A DNA stretch of 64,000 nt from Acidovorax sp. HDW3 (GTDB taxonomy: Bacteria; Pseudomonadota; Gammaproteobacteria; Burkholderiales; Burkholderiaceae_C), in contig NZ_CP049885.1 of the NCBI RefSeq assembly GCF_011303755.1, forward strand, positions 1,842,001 through 1,906,000, in the 5' to 3' direction. How positions within the stretch are numbered: position 1 is the first letter of the stretch; each line of letters begins with the position of its first letter. The notes beneath the pieces were generated by a model that did no database searches, was not told the origin of the DNA, and saw only the letters and a program-made list of their open reading frames with translations. Shown piece by piece: positions 9,529 through 17,478 of this stretch. The translations under genes and the position numbers were made by a program.

Positions 9529-9840
9529 TTACTTCCCAGCCTTCTCCGCCTTGCGCTTGGCAGCCTTGGGATCCACCACGGCCTTGAACTTGGCACCCGC
9601 CACAAACTTGGGCACCGTGCTTGCTGGGATCTTCAGCGCTGCTCCCGTCGAAGGGTTCTTGCCTGCGCGGGCCGCACGCTTGGCGGATTTGAAAGTTCCA
9701 AAGCCCACCAACTGCACGGCATCTCCCTTCTTGACGACCGTCTGGATGGTGTCAATCAGGGTTTCCAAAACCGCATTGGCTGCGTTCTTGGACAGGTCAT
9801 TCTTGGAGGCCAGGATGTCAACGAGTTCTGCGCGGTTCAT
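9529..9840 (-). CDS. HU-family DNA-binding protein
   Basis: 103 residues. It starts MNRAELVDILASKNDLSK and contains the typical VQLVGFGTFK and the DNA-intercalating arm segment with KNPSTGAALKIPAS. A lysine/alanine-rich tail (AAKRKAEKAGK) extends it about 12 residues beyond the 90-residue E. coli HU, as is common in Burkholderiales. It is a nucleoid protein that bends DNA and assists replication, recombination and transcription. It appears to be a stable chromosomal gene lying just outside the inserted elements. Confidence 0.92.
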   Translation of the reverse strand: MNRAELVDILASKNDLSKNAANAVLETLIDTIQTVVKKGDAVQLVGFGTFKSAKRAARAGKNPSTGAALKIPASTVPKFVAGAKFKAVVDPKAAKRKAEKAGK

Positions 9841-10368
9841 GGAGTCTCACTGTGAAAAAAGGTGGAGAAGAACGCTTTATAACGCGACCACGGATGCCGA
9901 CCTTGTCGCCACTCAGTGCTGCTGTGCGATTCTTGGCAAGAACTCCACCCCCGTCCTCTTGACCAGCTCCTGGTAGCTGATGGGCCGACTGACCGTCTCC
10001 CCCTCCCGGTTCTCCTGCCAATGCGCCTAGGCTTGCAACGGGAAAAAAACAAGCACAGAGAAAGAGGGCCGGACCATGACATAGCGCTGCGGCCAAAGTC
10101 CGCTCTGAGTCGCCCGAGGCGGTTCACAGCAGGCCCAAGTAGTGCTGTAGTGCGTGGCTCAAAACCATGCCCAGATACGGCGCAGCAATGCGGGAGCCGG
10201 TCGGGCAGGACGGAATACATAGCGGGTTGGTTTGTACGTGGCCTTCTCGGTGGTAATTTTTAGATACTGTACAAAACATCAGCATCATGCGTAAGAGTGC
10301 CACCGCACCTCTCCACCCTCTCGCCCAAGGCGTGAGAATTTGCGCGCTAGCGTCCTCTGCTCCACCTG

Positions 10369-10936
10369 ATGCCCCCAGCCCTCGCACCTACCGACCTCCG
10401 GGGCTTCCTCCTCACCCGCCACTGGCGTGATCTCCCAGACGGCACCGAGATCGAATACTGGCTGGCCACCGACGAGGGGCCCAAGAAGGTGCTCCTGACC
10501 CAGCAGATATCGGTCGCTTTTCTGCCAGCCCGCCACCGGGCTGCGGCACAGGCCCCACTGGCGAGCTTGCAGGGCCTGGAGGTGAAGGAACTGGGTTTGA
10601 AGACGTTCGATCAGGAGCCTGTCCTCGGTGTCTATGCCCGCCGGTTCCGCGATCTCGGCAAGCTGGCACGCGCACTCCAACCTCTGGGGATACCGCTCTA
10701 CGAAGCGGATATCCGTCCGCACGAACGCTACCTGATGGAGCGGTTCATCACTGCCGGTGTTCTGCTCGAGGCAGGCCTGCGGGAAGAATTGACCATCATC
10801 AACGGTCGGTTGAAGCCCGCGTCCGGTTGGCGCCCGGCGTTGAAAGTAGTGTCGTTGGACATCGAGACCAGCGCGACCGAGGAGCTGTACTCGATCGCAC
10901 TGGATGGTGCGGGAGACCGAGTGGTCTTCATGCTGG
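10369..10936 (+). pseudogene. polB: 5' fragment of DNA polymerase II (polB), truncated by an insertion
   Basis: The first about 187 codons match E. coli PolB almost in register: [10 protein letters not shown] near the start, VYEADVRP-like [19 protein letters not shown], and the exonuclease motif [16 protein letters not shown]. coli PolB is 783 residues. Here similarity ends at VVFMLG (about 10935), after which the frame runs into unrelated sequence antisense to a truncated recombinase and stops at 11004. The remaining three quarters of polB, including the polymerase active site, are not in the window. This marks the chromosome-to-element junction. Pol II, a damage-inducible translesion polymerase, would be inactive unless the rest lies beyond the element and is rejoined on excision. 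Confidence 0.85.
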
Positions 10937-11332
10937 GGTATGCACGTTGTAGCGGTGCAATTCCTCCGCGATGGGGCCGCTGGGACCGGGCAGCTCCACG
11001 ATGACCTGCTGCTCACGCAACAGCGCCAGCAAGTGCACGAGGCTGGCACGCAAGTCGCCATGGGTGCGCAACGCCGTCGCATGGCAATCGCATCGAGGCA
11101 CGTGCGAATCCAGGAACAGCTCGACGAGGGACTCGTCAATCTGATCGGCAGCCAGCCGACATCGTGTCATCCAATGGGCGAAGTGCGCCAACGCTCGAAG
11201 GTCCGTTGCCACGGTGCCCTCTGCGTACCGGCCTCGTTCCATCAACGCCTCGAACGCCTCGACATATAGCGACAGCGGGCCATCCAGTAACCAGGCCCTG
11301 GCCAACGGGTGCAGCGAACGGATTGAATCCAT
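10928..11332 (-). pseudogene. N-terminal fragment of a tyrosine recombinase
   Basis: About 135 residues from an ATG at 11332 with GGAG upstream. The segment has the SAM-like core-binding domain of tyrosine recombinases (EGTVATDLRALAHFAHWM) and the HVPRCDC motif seen in recombinases of RIT-like and related mobile elements. It stops after EELHRY, at the same point where polB is cut, so the catalytic domain with its R-H-R-Y residues is missing. Both genes converge on this junction with their 3' ends lost. It is probably a remnant of an element that was cut when the ICE or a later rearrangement joined to polB. Confidence 0.6.
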
Positions 11333-11357
11333 GGTGATCTCCAGTTGTGAGATCACC
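11333..11357. repeat. Perfect inverted repeat at the recombinase start
   Basis: GGTGATCTC and GAGATCACC form 9-bp perfect arms around a 7-nt loop, directly adjacent to the recombinase ATG (11330-11332). The putative ribosome site lies in the stem, so it could be an operator, a translation-blocking hairpin or an element terminus. Confidence 0.6.
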
Positions 11358-11766
11358 AGTCTTGTGTCGGCCCCTGGCTTATGTCCAGATCACGAAGACC
11401 GCCGCTGTCAGTGGCATAGACGAATCCATGTACTCAGCTCGATCGACTTCGGCAACTGTTCATAACTGGGACCTGCGCATAACAGCCTCGAGCGGGCATC
11501 CGGAACAATTCAAGAACGAGAAATCCCGGTCCCAGGCCAAAGCGGAGACCTTAGTTACCATGCGGCAAGGGTGCCTCTTTTACGCGCAAAGCAAATCCCC
11601 GGGAGCCATTATCCGAATAGATCCAGGCAAAAACTCAATAGAAGTGCTTGACGAGCTGCGAAGCAAGTCACCCGCAGAGCGGGCCACACGCCTGAGCCTC
11701 TACAGCGAAACCGGGGCTTTATTTTCAATCGCAAGAGGCACTGCACGTCGCACATGGAGCATTGCT
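11358..11766. other. 409-bp gap with no recognisable gene
   Basis: Open frames here have no family match and no convincing ribosome site. The stretch lies between the recombinase fragment and the last gene of the trb operon, so it probably contains the end of the ICE. I could not recognise the terminal sequence. Confidence 0.4.
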
Positions 11767-12054
11767 CTACACATCCAGTTCGCGCCGCTCCTCCCCCTGT
11801 CCATCGGGCCGCTGCTTCGCGGAAGTCACCCCGCTGGACGGACCCACTCTGCGAAAACCCCGGTCCCGAGCCATGAACGCCTCCAGCATGTGCGGAATCA
11901 GTGCCATGGTATCCACCGCCTCCCCATAGGCCTGCGCATGCAGCGCTGCATACCGGTCCAGATCCGCCTTGAGACTTGCTGTGCAGGAGAAGGTCAGCTT
12001 GACGCTCTCCGTCCTGGGCAGCGGGCCCAGCCGCAATTTCCTCGGAGTGCTCAT
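11767..12054 (-). CDS. DUF2274 protein, last gene of the trb operon
   Basis: 95 residues from an ATG overlapping the trbI stop (ATGA, 12051-12054). It starts with STPRKLRLGPLPRTESVKLTF and contains a short helical segment (ASLKADLDRYAALHAQAYGE) that resembles a ribbon-helix-helix or antitoxin-like fold. DUF2274 genes commonly follow trbI in Tn4371-type elements, and the start overlap indicates coupling. The molecular role is not known. The tail (about residues 75-95) is polar and variable. Confidence 0.75.
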   Translation of the reverse strand: MSTPRKLRLGPLPRTESVKLTFSCTASLKADLDRYAALHAQAYGEAVDTMALIPHMLEAFMARDRGFRRVGPSSGVTSAKQRPDGQGEERRELDV

Positions 12055-13343
12055 CGTGGACCTCCCCTGCCACCACTGACGAACAACGGTTGATAAGGCC
12101 GCAGCACCAGATCCCGGTTCACGATCACCCGCACCGCCAGCCCCGGCCGCGCAGTCAGCGTGGGCTGCAGGTTCAGGTTGCGCCGCGTCATCTCCTGCCC
12201 CACCTGGTTCACGCTGTCCTGCAGCCCATCGCGCCCCGCGATCACGACGCGGTTGCCGTTCTGCCTGTTTTCGGGGGCGGACAGCTCGGCGCCCACCCCC
12301 AGCAAGGTCGTCAGCGCCGCCCCTGCTACAACCCTTCCCCAGTGCCCGTCCACCCCATCCTCCAGTCCGGCGCGCCCCGCCGGATCGGTGCCCACGAGAT
12401 TGTCGAGCGTGAGCGACGAGGTATCCGGCAGGACGATGCGGTTCCACACCATCTGCAACCGGCTCTGCCCATAGCTCACCTGGCTGTTGTAGCGACCCAG
12501 GATGCGCGAGCCCTGCGGGATCAGCAGGTGCCCCCCAGTGGCCGTGTCGTAGACTGGCTCGGTCACGGTGGCGATCACGTCTCCCGGCAGGTCCGACTGG
12601 ACTCCCGTCACCAGCGCTGCAGGAATCACCGTCCCGGCCATCACCTGGTAGGGAGAGGCAGGCATCTGCAGGTTTCCTGAATTCCGGGTTCCCGTGGATC
12701 CGCCTTTCAGGAAGGTATCCTTCTGCTCCTGCCGGTTCTGAACAGCCGTGGGGTCCGCCGGCTGGGCCGCCGTCGAGGCAGGCCCCGCCGCCAATGGCTC
12801 GAATCCCGCCAACCCTGATGCCGCCGCAGGTGCTGCCATCGCCGCGGACTGCGCAGCTCCCTGCCCTGCCTGCGTTACCCCCGTGCGGAAAAACACCGGC
12901 GAGCCTGCTGCCGCCTCGGCCTCCTTGCGCAGCGCATCCGCCGGATCATGGCCCGGCGGCGCGTAGCCTGGCTCCACCGGCCCCTGCGCCTTCACAATGG
13001 CCGGCCCCAGGTCCCCCGGCAACGGAGGTCCAAGCCGAGGCACCTCTGGCGGCTGCATTCCGCCGTAGTCGGCCGGCAACCGGTCCAGCCCTTCGGACTT
13101 GGACACCCGATCGACGTTGTAAAGCTCCGAGGGATTCGCGCCACGCCGGTGGCTGCCCTGCAGCGACCAGATGGTGGCGCCCAGTACGGCCGCAGCCAGG
13201 GAACCCACGAGAACTGCCAGCATGCGCCGGTTCAACCGCGTCACGGGTCGCGGCGCAGCGCGCAGCGCCACCGATTCGGGTGTGACCTTGGCCGGTTGAG
13301 GCGGGGTGGCTGCGTTGGAAAGGTCGCGGCTGTCCATGGTCAA
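12051..13343 (-). CDS. trbI: TrbI/VirB10-like conjugal transfer protein
   Basis: 430 residues. A cytoplasmic N-terminus of about 40 residues is followed by one membrane helix (MLAVLVGSLAAAVLGATIW), a long Pro/Ala-rich periplasmic stretch and the C-terminal VirB10 beta-barrel domain (LIPQGSRILGRYNSQVSYGQ). TrbI spans both membranes and links the ATPases to the outer-membrane pore of the type IV secretion system. The start overlaps the trbG stop by four bases. Length and order match Tn4371-family elements. Confidence 0.92.
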   Translation of the reverse strand: MTMDSRDLSNAATPPQPAKVTPESVALRAAPRPVTRLNRRMLAVLVGSLAAAVLGATIWSLQGSHRRGANPSELYNVDRVSKSEGLDRLPADYGGMQPPEVPRLGPPLPGDLGPAIVKAQGPVEPGYAPPGHDPADALRKEAEAAAGSPVFFRTGVTQAGQGAAQSAAMAAPAAASGLAGFEPLAAGPASTAAQPADPTAVQNRQEQKDTFLKGGSTGTRNSGNLQMPASPYQVMAGTVIPAALVTGVQSDLPGDVIATVTEPVYDTATGGHLLIPQGSRILGRYNSQVSYGQSRLQMVWNRIVLPDTSSLTLDNLVGTDPAGRAGLEDGVDGHWGRVVAGAALTTLLGVGAELSAPENRQNGNRVVIAGRDGLQDSVNQVGQEMTRRNLNLQPTLTARPGLAVRVIVNRDLVLRPYQPLFVSGGRGGPR

Positions 13344-14347
13344 AGCCGTCCACCAACACCGTCCGTGCGCTCGATGCGCACCACGTCGCCATCCCGGCCC
13401 CCGCCTCCACCCAGGCGCAGCTCGGCCGCGCCGAACAACCGGTCCACGATGTAGTACGGCGGCCGGAAGCGGTAGTTCACCAGTTGTCCGTCCCCTTGCG
13501 CCCCGATCACGAACAAGGGCGGCAGCTCGCCCTGGGCGATGCCGGCCGGGAATTGGATGTAGACCTTCTCGCCATCATCGAAGGCGCGCAGCGGCTTCCA
13601 GGCCGGATTGCCACCACCGATGGCGTAGCGGAAACGCAGCTTCTCCAGCGACAAGCCGCTCTCGATGGGCGCAGCTGCCTGGGCCGCCTGCGCCTGACGC
13701 TGCAGAGCCAGCATCTTGTCCTTCGGGTACTCCCAGGACACCGAGGCCATCCAGGCCTTGTCGGTGGAGGTCAGCTCGACCAGGTAGGTGCGCCGGCTCG
13801 TGGTGATGACCAGGTTGGTCTTGAGACCTGAGCGGATGGGCTTGACCAGCACCTTCACGCGCAGCGAATCGCCCGCGCCGCTGGCCGTGTCGCCCACGAT
13901 CCAGCGCACGGTGTCTCCGGCGGCGACCGTCACCAGTTCCTCGCCGGGCTGCAGCGCTACGGCCGTCACCCTGCCCGGCGCCGCATAGACCTGGTACAGC
14001 GCCCCGTCGGTGTAGGGCCAGACCTGGATGGCATTCACGTAGCCCTCGCGCGTGGGTGCCACGCGGGCCTCGGCGTTGGCACGCGCTACGCGGGCCTTTT
14101 CGTCGTTGGGCTCGGGGGCGGGTTGGGCCTCGCCGCCCTTGGGCAGTGGTTTCATCTGCCCCGGCAGGGGCAGCACCTCGGGCACGGCCACGACCTCGAT
14201 GGGCTTGGGCGGCTCGGGCAAGGCCTGGGCCTGGACGGGCTCATCGAGCGCAATCGATGGGGGAGGCTTGCCCTGAGTTCCGCAGCCCGTGGCCAGGAGG
14301 GCCAGCAGGACCAGCGGCAGGGCGCGGTAGGGGATTCGTGCATTCAT
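13340..14347 (-). CDS. trbG: TrbG/VirB9-like outer-membrane complex protein
   Basis: 335 residues from the ATG at 14347, which overlaps the end of trbF. The N-terminus has a lipoprotein signal (LLALLATGC), so a lipidated outer-membrane-complex subunit is likely. The central and C-terminal parts carry VirB9/CagX features (EGYVNAIQVWPYTDGALYQ and RFRPPYYIVDRLF). It would form the outer ring of the mating channel with TrbI and the small lipoprotein TrbH/TrbK. It is part of the continuous trb operon. Confidence 0.92.
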   Translation of the reverse strand: MNARIPYRALPLVLLALLATGCGTQGKPPPSIALDEPVQAQALPEPPKPIEVVAVPEVLPLPGQMKPLPKGGEAQPAPEPNDEKARVARANAEARVAPTREGYVNAIQVWPYTDGALYQVYAAPGRVTAVALQPGEELVTVAAGDTVRWIVGDTASGAGDSLRVKVLVKPIRSGLKTNLVITTSRRTYLVELTSTDKAWMASVSWEYPKDKMLALQRQAQAAQAAAPIESGLSLEKLRFRYAIGGGNPAWKPLRAFDDGEKVYIQFPAGIAQGELPPLFVIGAQGDGQLVNYRFRPPYYIVDRLFGAAELRLGGGGGRDGDVVRIERTDGVGGRL

Positions 14348-15051
14348 GGTTTCTTCACTCCTTCGCTGGTATCGAGTTCCCGGCTCCAAGACAGGCCGTT
14401 GACGTAGATGCCCAATGGGTTCTTGCGCAGCCGCTCTTCGGTGCGCGGGGCTTGCAGCACGATGGACAGCACGGCCGTCCAGCGCTCCAGGCCGGCCGCC
14501 TCGCCATTGACGTAACGTCGCTCGGTCCAGCGCACCTGGAACGAGGCATCGCTGGCGCGCACCACGCTGTTGATGGCCACCGTGACCGAGTGCTGCCCTA
14601 TGCGAGAAAACGGGTCCGCGACCCGCGCGTAATCGTTAAGCGTGGCGGCGCCCTTGTCCGTGGTGTAGTCGTAGGCTTCGAGCCAGTTCTGTCGCACGAC
14701 GATGGGATCGATGGACAGCGAGCGCACGTCGGTGACGAAGCGCGCCAGGTGAAACGCAATCTGAGCGTCGCTCGGCTGGTACGGCGTGGCCGCCTCGCCC
14801 ACCGCGCGCACCTGCCCGGCCTGGTCCACCTCGATGACGTAGGGCGTCACGATGGACTGTGCCGAGCGCCAGACCAGGCCGCCGGCCATCAGAAGGGCCA
14901 GCGCCAGGGAACCAAAGGCCATGAACCGCCAGTTCCGGGCCTGCACCCGGGCCGAGCCGATGCGCTGGTCCCAGGCCTGTCCGGCCGCCTGGTAGGGGGT
15001 GACGGGTTCGGGGGTTTCCGAATACCGCCGCTGGGGTCGTTGGAATCGCAT
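14344..15051 (-). CDS. trbF: TrbF/VirB8-like inner-membrane protein
   Basis: 235 residues from the ATG at 15051; an ATG at 15066 is an alternative. A short cytoplasmic region is followed by one membrane helix (FMAFGSLALALLMAGGLVW) and a periplasmic NTF2-like VirB8 domain (VTDVRSLSIDPIVVRQNW, then TERRYVNGEAAGLERW). VirB8 proteins nucleate assembly of the inner-membrane complex. It lies directly downstream of trbL with about 11 bp between them. Confidence 0.92.
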   Translation of the reverse strand: MRFQRPQRRYSETPEPVTPYQAAGQAWDQRIGSARVQARNWRFMAFGSLALALLMAGGLVWRSAQSIVTPYVIEVDQAGQVRAVGEAATPYQPSDAQIAFHLARFVTDVRSLSIDPIVVRQNWLEAYDYTTDKGAATLNDYARVADPFSRIGQHSVTVAINSVVRASDASFQVRWTERRYVNGEAAGLERWTAVLSIVLQAPRTEERLRKNPLGIYVNGLSWSRELDTSEGVKKP

Positions 15052-15062
15052 GGCAGCCCTCC

Positions 15063-16439
15063 TCAAGGATTGGATTCATCACGCAGGCTCGGAGCAACGC
15101 CGCCGCCCGCATGGTCGCCGGCACGGATGGCATGCACGGCCGTGGTGGCCGCCTGCGTGGCCTGCTGGCGCCGCCGCATGCGCCGGGCCCAACCCGGCTC
15201 AGACACAGGTGCCGGGGGCGCCACATCCTCGGCACCACCCACAGAAGCGGTCTCCCCAGGGGGTGACACGGCTTCGGAGACAAACCCCGTCGCGCGGTCC
15301 TTCATTGCCTGGACGCCAGCCGCCACCCGCTGGCCCACGGCGCCGACACCAGCCTTCGCGGCATGGGCCGCGCCCGCACCGGCCGCGCGGACACCCTCCG
15401 CCCCCGAAGCGGCAGCACCTGCCTGGTAGGCCGATTTCACGCTGCCCGCCGCTGCCTGGGCGGTCCGCGCCACCGAGCCACCGCCACCGATGGCCGCCTT
15501 CGCTGCCCCAGGCGCCATGCGCGCACCGGCCGCCACCGCAGAACCCGCGCCCGCCACGGCCGCGCCACCAGCGACAGCCAGCCCTACCGCTCCCAGCGCC
15601 GTGCCCGCCACCGCACCGGCGCCCAGCTGCGGCCCGCCCGACACCAGTCCCGTCGCGATCCCCGGCCCAAAGATCCCCAGGCCCAGCATCGCCAGCGCCG
15701 CCAGCATGATGACCAGCGCATGGTCGATAGACGGCTCGGCTCCCGGCGCCGTCGTGAATTCGGAGAACAGCCCCGACCCGATCCCCACGATCACGGCCAG
15801 AACCAGCACCTTGATGCCCGAGGACACCACGTTGCCCAGCACCTTCTCCGCCAGGAAGCTGGTCTTGTTCCACAGAGCGAACGGCACCAGCACAAAGCCC
15901 GCGAGCGTGGTCAGCTTGAACTCCAGCAGCGTGACGAACAGCTGCACCGCGAGCACGAAGAAAGCCACGATCAACACCAGCCAGGCGAGGAACAGCACGG
16001 CGATGGTGTCGAGGTTCGCGAACACCTCCGGGAACCCCACCAGCTCGCTGATCTGCGCCATGATGGGCCGCCCGGCATCGATGCCGACCTTGGCCAGGCG
16101 CCCGGGCTGCAGCAGCTGTGCCTGCGTCATTCCGGAACCCGAGGCCGTGAGCCCCAGCCCGGCGAAGGACCGGAACACGATCCCGGCCAGTTGGTTGAAA
16201 TTGCCCAGGATGTAGGCGAACGCCCCCACGTACAGCACCTTCTTGACCAGCCGCGCGATCACGTCGTCGCCCTGCCCCGACGCATGGCTCATCGCCCAGT
16301 ACAGCCCCGCCAGCGTCACGTCGATCACCACCAGCGTGGCCGTCAGAAAACGCACCTCGCCGCCCAGCAGCCCGAAACCCGAGTCGATGTAGCGCGAGAA
16401 CACATCCAGGAAGCGGTCGATGACCGCGACGTCGTTCAT
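15063..16439 (-). CDS. trbL: TrbL/VirB6-like polytopic membrane protein
   Basis: 458 residues from the ATG at 16439, overlapping the stop of the small upstream gene; the frame is open much further upstream but only antisense to or through trbJ. Residues 25-275 contain several hydrophobic helices, as expected for a VirB6-type channel component. The C-terminal 180 residues are extremely Ala/Gly rich (repeated GAGAA-type runs) and then charged (RRMRRRQQATQ). That low-complexity tail is usual for TrbL and is thought to be exposed. Confidence 0.9.
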   Translation of the reverse strand: MNDVAVIDRFLDVFSRYIDSGFGLLGGEVRFLTATLVVIDVTLAGLYWAMSHASGQGDDVIARLVKKVLYVGAFAYILGNFNQLAGIVFRSFAGLGLTASGSGMTQAQLLQPGRLAKVGIDAGRPIMAQISELVGFPEVFANLDTIAVLFLAWLVLIVAFFVLAVQLFVTLLEFKLTTLAGFVLVPFALWNKTSFLAEKVLGNVVSSGIKVLVLAVIVGIGSGLFSEFTTAPGAEPSIDHALVIMLAALAMLGLGIFGPGIATGLVSGGPQLGAGAVAGTALGAVGLAVAGGAAVAGAGSAVAAGARMAPGAAKAAIGGGGSVARTAQAAAGSVKSAYQAGAAASGAEGVRAAGAGAAHAAKAGVGAVGQRVAAGVQAMKDRATGFVSEAVSPPGETASVGGAEDVAPPAPVSEPGWARRMRRRQQATQAATTAVHAIRAGDHAGGGVAPSLRDESNP

Positions 16440-16711
16440 GGCGCCTTGTCCTGCGCGGCCGATGCCTCGGGCGCGGGAGCCTGGGCCGGCGTGTATGGCG
16501 TCCCGCCGCCCATGAAGCGCCGCCGCGTGGCCTCGGCCACCGCATTGCACTGTGCGTCGCCCACCTTGGCATGGTGGGTCTTGCACTGCGCACGCAGTTC
16601 CTTGAGCCGCGCGGGATCGGCGACCAGGGACTCCACGGATTCGATGGGGACCGGCTTGCCGCAAGCCGTGAACGCCAAGACGACGGTCCCCAGAAGAAAC
16701 AGCTTGTTCAT
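16436..16711 (-). CDS. TrbK/EexN-like entry-exclusion lipoprotein
   Basis: 91 residues from the ATG at 16711. A lipoprotein signal ends in LAFTACG, followed by the conserved spacing of charged residues around RLKELRAQC and ...QCNAVAEATRRRFMGGGTPY. This layout is that of the EexN/TrbK-type proteins that sit between trbJ and trbL in IncP and Tn4371 systems and block entry of a second copy of the same element. The assignment rests on position, size and lipobox. Confidence 0.75.
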   Translation of the reverse strand: MNKLFLLGTVVLAFTACGKPVPIESVESLVADPARLKELRAQCKTHHAKVGDAQCNAVAEATRRRFMGGGTPYTPAQAPAPEASAAQDKAP

Positions 16712-16722
16712 GGCCTTCCCCC

Positions 16723-17466
16723 TCATTGCCCGTATAAACCCACGGCCACCGGAGCGTAGGGCGTGCCCTCCCCCTGGAAGCGCCGCCGCACCTCGCGCGC
16801 CCGCTCCTGCACCGCCACCTGGCGGGCCTGCTCCAGCGCAGCGGCCCTGTCCTGAGTGATCTGCAGCTGCTGCGCCTGCATGGCTTGGCGCGACTGCAGC
16901 GCAAGCAGCTGGTTCGTGGCCTGCATCGCCTGCAGCGCACCCACAGCCGACTGGCTCCGGTTCACCAGATCCGTGAGCGTGCGCTCGTCGCTCGCGAAGT
17001 TGCGTACCGCTTGCGACTGCACCTGGGTGGCAGTGCGCAGCGCTTCGAGCGACTGCTGCCAGCGCTCACGCGCATCAATCGCCATCTGCCGGCCCGACAC
17101 GGTGGCGGCGTATTCCTTCGGATAGAGCCTCCGGAACTCGGCCTCCATGTGCGCCATGTCGAAGGCCAGCCCCTGGGCCTGGCGGATGAGTTCGTTCGTC
17201 GCGGCCAGCGCCGCACGCAATTCCCCCAAGGCGCTGTGATCCAGGCTCGCCAGGTTGCGTGCCTGGTTCTGCAACTGCTTGATCTGGTTGTTGATCTGCT
17301 CCAGCGTACGCGCGGCCGTGAGCACGTTCTGCGAATAGTTCGAGGGATCGAACACGATGCGCCCGCCGCCCAGGAAGGCTTGGGCGGGCATGGCGGTGCC
17401 GAGTGCCAGCGCAGCGGCAAGCGTAAGCGCCGCCTTGCGGCGGAGGAACAGGGACTTCAAAAGCAT
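16723..17466 (-). CDS. trbJ: TrbJ/VirB5-like conjugal transfer protein
   Basis: 247 residues with a Sec signal (LTLAAALALGTAMPAQA, about residue 30). The mature part is mostly helical and rich in Gln and Ala (TLEQINNQIKQLQNQARN), typical of TrbJ/VirB5, a minor pilus-tip subunit. It begins 12 bp after the trbE stop. Near the C-terminus, VRRRFQGEGTPYAP echoes TRRRFMGGGTPYTP in the next small gene. This is probably a shared short linear motif. Confidence 0.9.
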   Translation of the reverse strand: MLLKSLFLRRKAALTLAAALALGTAMPAQAFLGGGRIVFDPSNYSQNVLTAARTLEQINNQIKQLQNQARNLASLDHSALGELRAALAATNELIRQAQGLAFDMAHMEAEFRRLYPKEYAATVSGRQMAIDARERWQQSLEALRTATQVQSQAVRNFASDERTLTDLVNRSQSAVGALQAMQATNQLLALQSRQAMQAQQLQITQDRAAALEQARQVAVQERAREVRRRFQGEGTPYAPVAVGLYGQ

Positions 17467-17478
17467 GACAGGACTCCT

